Origin: Methanomassiliicoccaceae archaeon
Lineage (GTDB): Archaea; Thermoplasmatota; Thermoplasmata; Methanomassiliicoccales; Methanomethylophilaceae
Reading direction: 5' to 3'
NCBI GenBank assembly: GCA_016282555.1
Contig: JAEEKU010000008.1
Coordinates: 1-10,213, forward strand
Length of the DNA stretch: 10,213 bases
Below the pieces are notes generated by a model. It was given only the letters and a program-made list of their open reading frames with translations. It was not told the DNA's origin and ran no database searches. The translations under genes and the position numbers were made by a program. Below are positions 1 to 6,700 of this stretch, piece by piece (position 1 is the first letter of the stretch; every line of letters begins with the position of its first letter).

Positions 1-2
1 AA

Positions 3-2789
3 GGATGCATCCTCGGAGTTCCGTTCGCCTACAAAGTCAGAACCAGAGGCACCTCCCGCCTGATCCCCGTGCAGGACAGGGTGGAGCACCTGGTGCGTCT
101 CGCCAAAGGATGGGGGAAGCTGTGGTCCAAACCCGCGGAGGAACGCCGCGTTGCCATCCTCATGTGGCAGTCCAGACCGAATTCCGGATGCATCGGGAAC
201 GCCGCCGGACTCGATACTCCCGAAAGCGTTTCGGAGATACTGAAGCGCCTCGACAGCCTCGGATACAAGGTGGAAAACGTTCCGGCAGACGGAAGAGCTC
301 TCATCGAAGAGATTCTCGACGGGGTCACCAACGATCTGGACAACATGTCGATCGAGCTGATGAGGGAAAAAGCGGTCGATCTCGTTTCCGAGAAAGATTA
401 CAGGAAGCAGTTCGAATCCATTCAGAAATGGGATCAGGAACAGATGATCAAGGACTGGGGACAGCCTCCGGGAGAAATCTGCACCGACGGCGAGCGCCTT
501 GTGATTCCGGGAATAATCAAAGGAAACGTGTTCATTGGATACCAGCCCCTGAGGGGATGGGCCGAGAAGATGGAGGCCAACATCCACGATCCGGTGATGT
601 TCGCCCAGCACCAGTATCTCGCCTATTACCGCTGGCTGAAGGACGTTTTCAAAGCGGACATGATATTCCACATGGGCACCCACGGAACCATCGAGTGGCT
701 TCCCGGAAAGAACGTCGGACTGTCCGAAAAATGCGATCCGGATCTAGTTCTGGACGCGATACCCAACATTTACCCGTACATAATCGATGATCCGGGCGAG
801 GGAATCCAGTGCAAAAGACGCATAGAATCGGCTCTCATCGGGCACATGCCCCCGACCATGGCGCGCGCTGATTCCTATCCGGAACTGGACGAGGTCAACG
901 TGCAACTTCAGGACTATCTGAGACTGGGCGGAACCGGAAGCCCGGACAGGGAGAAGCAGGCCATTGCGAACATCTACGAAGCGGCTAAGAAAAACAATCT
1001 CCTCAAAGATCTCGGAATCACCGAGGAGACGGATCCGGGTCCGGAAGGATTCGGAGATTACATCATCCCTCTGCACGAGTATCTGGAAGAAGCTAAGGAC
1101 GCGCTTATCAGATCGGATCTCCACGTTCTCGGAAGAGTTCCCAGAGAGAACCACTTCGACGAGATGGTATATTCCCTGATGCGCCTCGACAACGGAGACG
1201 TCATGTCGATCAGGGACGCTTACGCGTTCAATCAGGGCATCGATTTCCAGAAAATTCTGGAAGATCCGTCTGGCATAGGCCCGGACGGAAAACTGAATTC
1301 AGAGACGGCGAACAGAATCGACGGAGAGATTAGGGACATAATCGCGCAGATGAGAGCGGACGGATACAATGCGGAGACGGCGATATCCCGCATCGGCAAC
1401 GTTTCCGATGATCTGAGGAAGAGCATAGAATACACGTGCGGCACCCTCGCCCCGAACATATACAGGATGGACGACGAGCTGGGGCACATGATGGACGGAT
1501 TCTCCGGAAAACATATCGTTCCGGGACCTTCCGGCGCCCCGACCCGCGGAGGAGCCGGCGTTCTTCCCATGGGCCGCAATTTCTACTCTCTGGATCCCGA
1601 TATAATCCCTACCCGCACCGCCTGGGAAATCGGAAAGCGCATGGCGGATCAGATGATCCAGCGCAACGTCGATGAAAAGGGAGAATTCCCCAGAGAAGTC
1701 GGTTTCGTCATCTGGGCGACCGACACCATGAAAACCTACGGCGACGACGTGGCGTACATCCTCTGGCTGCTTGGAGTGAGGCCGGTGTGGGCGCGCACCG
1801 GCGGACAAGTGGTGGATCTGGAAGTCGTTCCCTTGGAAGAACTCGGAAGACCGAGAGTCGACGTTACCGTCAATATAACAGGGCTGTTCAGAGACACGTT
1901 CCCTAATCTGATAGATCTGATCGACGAGGCCGTGAACCTGATCGCGGATCTCGATGAGGACGACGAGAACAATGCGCTTGCCGCCAATATGAGGCGCGAC
2001 GTGTTCGAAGGAATAATCGCGGGACTTACCCCCGACGAGGCCCGCAGAAGAAATGCCGTCAGAATATTCGGAGCCCCGCCGGGAGGATACGGAACCGGAG
2101 TCAACCACGCGATAGGTGCCAGCTCCTGGAAGGATGTGAAAGATCTTGCAGATGTCTACATGGACTGGTGCAGCAACGGATACTCCAGAGGACACTTCGG
2201 AGAAAAGATGAAGGACGAATTCGTGAAGAGGTTCAGCTCCGTTTCGGTAACGATCAAAAACATGCCGGACAGGGAGATAGATCTTCTGGACTGCGACGAT
2301 GTCTACGAATATCTCGGCGGAATGAACGCGTTCGTCCGCGCTTACGGAAAACACAAAGACACCTTCTCCACGTATATGGGAGACGATTCCGATCCCAAAA
2401 AATCCAAACTCCGCAGCACCAAAGAAGAGCTCAGGTTCGTATACCGCAGCAAAATCCTGAATCCGAAATTCATTAACGGACTGAAGGAGCACGGATACCG
2501 CGGGGCCGCCGAGATGGCGAACCTTACGGAATACACCATGGCCTGGGGCGCCACATCCGACGTTGCGGAAGACTGGATGTACGACGGCCTCATGGACAAA
2601 TATCTTCTGGACAAAGATACCAGGGAATGGATGCTGGACGTGAATCCCTATGCGATGATGAACATCCTGAACCGCCTTCAGGAGGCCATGGAGAGAGGAT
2701 TGTGGAACGCCTCCGACGAATACAAGGAGAAAATGGAAGAACTGTACAACCAGGCAGAAGAGAAAATAGAGGAAATAACCGACAGATGA
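3..2789 (+). CDS. cobN: Cobaltochelatase large subunit CobN-like (CobN/BchH family), 5' truncated by window edge
   Basis: This is the C-terminal part (about 928 residues) of a large metal-chelatase subunit that inserts a divalent metal into a tetrapyrrole; in the CobN branch the metal is cobalt and the product feeds cobalamin. The reading frame is open to the left edge, so the GTG at 69 is internal and the true start is upstream; whole family members are usually about 1200-1300 residues. Family hallmarks seen in order: the HMGTHGTIEWLPGK block (669-713), an IYPYII...PGEG block followed by CKRR (about 768-833), GPSGAPTRGG followed by LPMGRNFYSLDP (about 1524-1600), ITGLFRDTFPNL (about 1875-1910), GGYGTGV (about 2080-2103), and the closing NPYAMMNILNRLQEAMERGLW segment before TGA. 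CobN enzymes work with AAA+ subunits (CobS/CobT or ChlI/ChlD-like), none of which is in the window. The family is certain; assignment to cobalt rather than another metal is inference, because archaea often carry several paralogues. Confidence 0.93.
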   Translation, partial: GCILGVPFAYKVRTRGTSRLIPVQDRVEHLVRLAKGWGKLWSKPAEERRVAILMWQSRPNSGCIGNAAGLDTPESVSEILKRLDSLGYKVENVPADGRALIEEILDGVTNDLDNMSIELMREKAVDLVSEKDYRKQFESIQKWDQEQMIKDWGQPPGEICTDGERLVIPGIIKGNVFIGYQPLRGWAEKMEANIHDPVMFAQHQYLAYYRWLKDVFKADMIFHMGTHGTIEWLPGKNVGLSEKCDPDLVLDAIPNIYPYIIDDPGEGIQCKRRIESALIGHMPPTMARADSYPELDEVNVQLQDYLRLGGTGSPDREKQAIANIYEAAKKNNLLKDLGITEETDPGPEGFGDYIIPLHEYLEEAKDALIRSDLHVLGRVPRENHFDEMVYSLMRLDNGDVMSIRDAYAFNQGIDFQKILEDPSGIGPDGKLNSETANRIDGEIRDIIAQMRADGYNAETAISRIGNVSDDLRKSIEYTCGTLAPNIYRMDDELGHMMDGFSGKHIVPGPSGAPTRGGAGVLPMGRNFYSLDPDIIPTRTAWEIGKRMADQMIQRNVDEKGEFPREVGFVIWATDTMKTYGDDVAYILWLLGVRPVWARTGGQVVDLEVVPLEELGRPRVDVTVNITGLFRDTFPNLIDLIDEAVNLIADLDEDDENNALAANMRRDVFEGIIAGLTPDEARRRNAVRIFGAPPGGYGTGVNHAIGASSWKDVKDLADVYMDWCSNGYSRGHFGEKMKDEFVKRFSSVSVTIKNMPDREIDLLDCDDVYEYLGGMNAFVRAYGKHKDTFSTYMGDDSDPKKSKLRSTKEELRFVYRSKILNPKFINGLKEHGYRGAAEMANLTEYTMAWGATSDVAEDWMYDGLMDKYLLDKDTREWMLDVNPYAMMNILNRLQEAMERGLWNASDEYKEKMEELYNQAEEKIEEITDR

Positions 2790-2794
2790 AACAT

Positions 2795-2840
2795 TTTCCC
2801 GCGGGAAATCATTCCTGCGGGCGCTTCTCTTTAGTTTTTA
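2795..2840. terminator. Convergent-junction palindrome and T-rich tract, candidate bidirectional terminator
   Basis: Only 19 nt separate the cobN stop (2789) from the mptD stop on the other strand (2809). The gap holds a perfect 14-nt palindrome, TTTCCCGCGGGAAA (2795-2808). On the plus strand a longer stem also forms: 2798-2806 with 2813-2821, nine pairs including one G-U, six-base loop. It is followed by a T-rich run (2825-2839). On the minus strand the palindrome is followed by pyrimidine-rich DNA inside the end of cobN. Archaeal termination depends mainly on T-rich tracts, so use as a shared terminator is plausible but inferred. Confidence 0.45.
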
Positions 2841-3210
2841 CAGACGAGACGAACATCAGAGGATACTTGAGATCCCTGTCATATCTCATTTCCGAAACCA
2901 CTTCGGTGCATCCGACGGCAACGGTCACGACCGCATCGATCATATCCCCAGTGAGGGAAATGTAAGAGTAACGGTCTTTATCCGAGGGAAACACGGATCT
3001 GTCAATGCGCACGCAGGCCGAAGACACGTACGGCTGGACGCATATCGCCTCGGAAATCGCGGTTTCCAGTCCGGATACGGTCTCCCTGCTCACCGGAACG
3101 CCCACGAACTGGTGGTAAATCGTAGCCATTTTGATTCCGGCCTCGAACACCGCCCTTTCGCGTTCGGAGCACGAGAATTTCGACGCTGCCAGTTTCTCTC
3201 TATCTCTCAT
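2809..3210 (-). CDS. mptD: Archaeal dihydroneopterin aldolase MptD
   Basis: This 133-residue protein matches the archaeal dihydroneopterin aldolase family (MptD, formerly DUF372). The enzyme cleaves 7,8-dihydroneopterin to 6-hydroxymethyl-7,8-dihydropterin plus glycolaldehyde in the cytoplasm, a step toward methanopterin or folate-type cofactors. Recognition rests on the RERAVFEAGIK helix (residues 17-27), the YHQFVGVPVS block (32-41), ETAISEAICVQPYV (49-62) and the terminal YDRDLKYPLMFVS segment (110-122). E23, H33 and Q59 align in spacing with catalytic residues I recall for the Methanocaldococcus enzyme, and Y110 is close to the fourth. Length is normal for the family. It starts 7 nt after the stop of the YbjN-like gene on the same strand, so the two are probably cotranscribed. 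No strong Shine-Dalgarno sequence precedes the ATG. Its gene ends convergently with cobN. Confidence 0.9.
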   Translation of the reverse strand: MRDREKLAASKFSCSERERAVFEAGIKMATIYHQFVGVPVSRETVSGLETAISEAICVQPYVSSACVRIDRSVFPSDKDRYSYISLTGDMIDAVVTVAVGCTEVVSEMRYDRDLKYPLMFVSSVKTKEKRPQE

Positions 3211-3217
3211 GCGATCA

Positions 3218-3673
3218 TCAGCTGTACATTACGTCCATGTTGGTTATCTGCGGAATGAGATCTTTAAGCTTGCCGTCGTTGACGTCGACAGTTTTGAAAG
3301 CGATCATGATCAGGTGCTGGATGAGCTTGCAGGACGGCAGGGTATCGAAGAAGCTCTGGATTATCTTGAAGCATATCCTGGGGCCCTCCTCCACGATGAA
3401 AAAGCTCCCGTTGTTGATCGAGTTGTTGACGGTATTGAGCTCTTTCATAACCTTCGGCACCGCGGCTTCGGGAATATCGAACATGAGAAAGCAGTAAATG
3501 TTGAGAGTTTTGTTGTTAGGGTCGGCGGCAACCAGCATGTTTATGGGGAGATCGTCGCCCATGGCGCTGAGGGTCACGCCTCCGTCCGGAGTCTTGTTGT
3601 ACTTGAGGTCCGAAGCATCCAGCGCTTTGCAAACGTTTTTCATTACAGCGGAGGGGGAGAGCGCACCGAACAT
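3218..3673 (-). CDS. YbjN-like domain protein, function unknown
   Basis: A 151-residue soluble protein without signal peptide or membrane segment. Its pattern resembles the YbjN / type III secretion chaperone-like fold: an N-terminal helix (about 7-19), beta strands at 32-37, 44-50 and 56-64 (the last reading NIYCFLMF), then the typical helix ending KELNTVNNSINNGSFFIVEEG (77-97, Asn-rich turn before a strand), and a final long helix (about 107-128). Proteins of this fold are thought to act as small adaptors or chaperones, but no reaction is known and I do not assign one. The ATG at 3673 is favoured over an internal Met at residue 11 because a TATA-like element lies about 27 nt upstream, giving a leaderless start. 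It is first in a likely two-gene unit with mptD, 7 nt apart. A pterin-related role is only a guess from position. The fold assignment is by eye and moderately sure. Confidence 0.72.
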   Translation of the reverse strand: MFGALSPSAVMKNVCKALDASDLKYNKTPDGGVTLSAMGDDLPINMLVAADPNNKTLNIYCFLMFDIPEAAVPKVMKELNTVNNSINNGSFFIVEEGPRICFKIIQSFFDTLPSCKLIQHLIMIAFKTVDVNDGKLKDLIPQITNMDVMYS

Positions 3674-3691
3674 ACGTGCCGGTAAGATTTC

Positions 3692-3708
3692 ATTGTTTAT
3701 ATTATTAA
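3692..3708 (-). promoter_or_regulatory. TATA-like promoter of the ybjN-like/mptD operon, leaderless geometry
   Basis: On the minus strand the sequence AATAATATAAACAATG (3707-3692) is an AT-rich block in a GC-rich neighbourhood. Its centre (about 3700) lies 27 nt before the A of the ATG at 3673, the usual distance from an archaeal TATA box to the transcription start. Transcription would therefore begin at or next to the start codon, consistent with the absence of a ribosome-binding site. Position and composition are seen; promoter activity is inferred. Confidence 0.6.
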
Positions 3709-3710
3709 GG

Positions 3711-3767
3711 AAAAGGCCGTTCAGGCGGCGGACGACGGCCGCCCGGTGCCGGAAACCGGACGGCCGT
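3711..3767 (-). terminator. Strong hairpin plus T-run downstream of the giant helicase gene
   Basis: After the helicase stop, the minus strand carries a 13-pair stem (3767-3755 with 3747-3735, one G-U pair, seven-base loop). The stem is better on the minus strand, where its imperfect pair is G-U rather than C-A, so it suits RNA read from the helicase gene. A further ACGGCC copy (3720-3715), followed directly by TTTT (3714-3711), can pair with the 3' arm of the first hairpin to form a weaker alternative stem-loop with a U-run. The element sits between the helicase stop and the promoter of the next operon, so a termination role is the simplest reading. Confidence 0.55.
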
Positions 3768-3797
3768 TGATAAATAATATCCCTATAGTGATACCTG

Positions 3798-6700
3798 TCA
3801 GCCGACCATCAGATTTCCGTTCTCATCGATTATCTTTCCGTCCTCGATCGCGATGTCCAGTGCCGAGGAGACTATAGTGATAACATTGTTTCCGGGACGC
3901 TTGAATCCGAACAGTTTCGCAACTGCGGTCACGCATGTTTCTCTGGGAACGGAGCCGGATGATTCGGCAACGTCCACGCAGGCGTTCACGATTTCGATCA
4001 AGGGAATGCAGGCGATGTCCCTGGAATCCTTCGCGCTATCCGCGACCCTGTACGTTGTCATTTCGCGGTCCGCCTCTTCCGCCCAGTAGGTTACGAAATC
4101 CCCGCGGATCTCCGGAGAATACAGACCCCTGAGATTCGAAATCAGAAGCTTCTTCTTGGGTTCCATGAGACGCCTGATCCCCGCCGCCTTCCTGTATAAA
4201 GCGATCAGATGCTCTTCGGCGACCGGGGATTCGGATTCTATAATCTCCCCTGCGATAGAGGATATTACTTCTCTGTCCGCTGCGGCGGCGTCCGCCGGAA
4301 CCTCCGTCACAGTTATCTCCGGCGGAACATACGGAAGCTTCCTGCTCTCGGCTTCCTCCGCAGGTTCCTCCGGGATCTCCGCTTCCTCCGGAATCGCGGG
4401 AACGCTCTCTTCCGGCTCGCCGGCGGGCTCCGGTTCTTTCGCGCGGTTCTCCAGTATCTCGTTTATCCTGGAGACGATCCTCCTGAGAGTCTGCTTCCTG
4501 CTGAAGAACCAGTCGACGGACCAGACGTGCATCACATTCCACCCGAGCCTAATCAGAACGTCGGCGGTCGCGAACTCTCTGTCACGGGTATTGTCGGAAT
4601 TTCTGTAACCCTCCCCGTCGCTGAGTATCGCCAGAATGTACTTCTCCGGATCTTCCGGATCCACCACGCCCAGATCGACCCTGAATCCGGAATCTCCGAT
4701 GCTGAAGCGGGATTCGTATCCCTCCTCTTTCAGCATATCCGCTATCTCTTTCAGTATGTACGAAGAAGACTCGGAAGATTTCCTGATCCCCTGATCCTGG
4801 AAGCGGCCTCCGTTCTCGGCGAATCTGAGGAATTCCTTCATTCCGCGGACCCCGTTGCTTGAAGACGGAGTGAGTTTGATGTCGGTATAGCTCATCGACG
4901 AATACACTATCATCTCCGTTCTCGCTCTGGAAACCGCGACATTGAGACGTCTTCCCCCTCCGGCGCGGTTAATCGGACCGAACGACTGCGCGACGGTTCC
5001 GTCCCTGGACGGGCCGTATCCAATGGAGAAAAGAATGATGTCTCTCTCGTCTCCCTGGACGGTTTCGAGATTCTTGATGAACATCGGCTCGGACATTCCG
5101 GACAGTTTCGCCGAAAACTTGGGATTGCCCGCCAGGAGATCGTCCATAGCGTCTTCGATGCAGTTCTGCTGGCTGATGCTGAAGGCTATGATCCCGATGC
5201 TCCTGCCGTCGTATTTCTTGTCCATAACGATTCTGTAAATCCCGTTTACGACGGCTTCGGCTTCGATCGGATTGCAGCGCTTCCCCTTTTCGTATATTCC
5301 GTCCGTGCGGACGAACCTCACCCTGGTCTCCTGATCGTCCGGAGACGGGAACGTGAGCATCTTGCCGTCGTAGAACATCCTGTTGCTGAATGCTATAAGA
5401 CTCTCGTGCCTGCTGCGGTAATGCCATTCCAGATAGGTCTGGGGCATGTTCAGCGCGAGGCAGTCTTCCAGGAAGCTTTCCATGTCTTCGAACTCTTCCT
5501 CCCCCTCCTCGGCCTCGATCCTCTTCTGGAAGAACCTCGTCGGAGGGAGCTGCTCCCTGTCGCCGGCTATCACGGCGGCCTTGGCTCTTCCCAGCGAGCA
5601 TATCGCTTTCGCGGTCGTTATCTGCGAGGATTCGTCGAAGATAACGAGATCGAACAGCGGGTAATCGTAGGTGATGTACTGGGAAACGGACTGCGGGCTC
5701 ATCAGCAGGCACGGGCACAGCCTCGGAAGGATGTGAGGGATCTCGCTGAGAAGGGTTCTTATGGATTTTTTCATCCGGCTCCCGCTGATCGCTTTGTACA
5801 GTTTGCCGGCTTCCGAATCCGGAACCGTTCCGTCCATGTTGCGCGGGAGATTCTTGTAAAGCCGGTATTTCAGGATGCTTCTGTTGACTTCCGTGTAAGA
5901 AGCGTCGGTTTTCCTGAACTTCTCTATCAGCCCCTCGAACGTGGGAGCGTTGAACATCCTTAACGATTCTGATTCCTGGCGGCAGATGTTTATCATCGTT
6001 TTGTACAGGGATCTGTAAGCGGAGTTCACCGCCGTCTCCGGATCGGCTCCTTCGGAGATCGCTTCGGCGACCGATCCGAATCCCTGCTGCGAAAGTTTCG
6101 AAGAATAGTAATTCCAGCTCGCCCAGTCGAATATCCCCCCTAGACTCGGACGGAGATTGCGGCAGTATTCCCTGAACTCGGGAATGGTTGTGATCGTTTT
6201 ATCGGATTTCAGCGTCTCCAGAAGTTTGTTCTTAGATTCCTCCCATTCTTCGACCGCCCTGATATAGTTCCCGGTATCCTCTCTTGACGATCCTGCCCCG
6301 GCGATGATGTTTTTAATCTCATCCGGCGGTATTCCCGCGGCCTCCGCCATCTCCAATGCGGAAGAAACGTCCGCAGATACGGAGATCAGCTTCTCCTTTT
6401 CCGCCTCTGTGCCGGATATCTCCGACCGTACCGTCTTCAGAACCGAATCAGAGTCGGAGAGAACGCGGGAAACCGGGGTTATCGCGGATACCGTATCCCT
6501 GAGAGAATCGAAATCGGAACCGGGATTGACCAGAACGGAGGAGACGTCGGAAATGAATTTCTTCTTGGCGGAGCCTTTGAAAAACATCTTCCCGTCCGCT
6601 TCCTTCCATTTGTCCAGAATGCCGAACCCTCTGTCAAAAGAGTAAACGGAAGGCTTCCACCTGGCTTCGATCCTCTTCCTGTCAGAATAAATTCCGGAAA

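Noticed and set aside
69..71. GTG as the start of the chelatase gene
   Set aside because: The frame is open upstream and already reads family-like sequence (GCILGVPFAYKVRTRG), so the gene continues beyond the window.
5..790. A 261-codon plus-strand frame at the left edge
   Set aside because: It is out of frame with cobN, very Arg-rich and low in hydrophobic residues; the CobN frame is open through the same region and matches its family.
1299..2492. A 397-codon open frame on the minus strand opposite cobN
   Set aside because: It is a shadow of the chelatase gene; no domain pattern is seen and the sense strand carries clear CobN motifs.
3780..3791. TCACTATAGGGA on the minus strand, equal to the 3' part of the T7 phage promoter
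   Set aside because: The upstream half of the promoter is absent and no phage or vector sequence is nearby; taken as coincidence.
3674..3797. Possible tRNA or small gene in the spacer
   Set aside because: No cloverleaf or T-loop signature and no plausible start with ribosome-binding site; hairpins and promoter elements account for the region.
4344..4445. Repetitive DNA considered as a tandem-repeat or CRISPR-like element
   Set aside because: It lies inside the helicase reading frame and encodes a Pro/Glu linker; there are no regular repeats with unique spacers.
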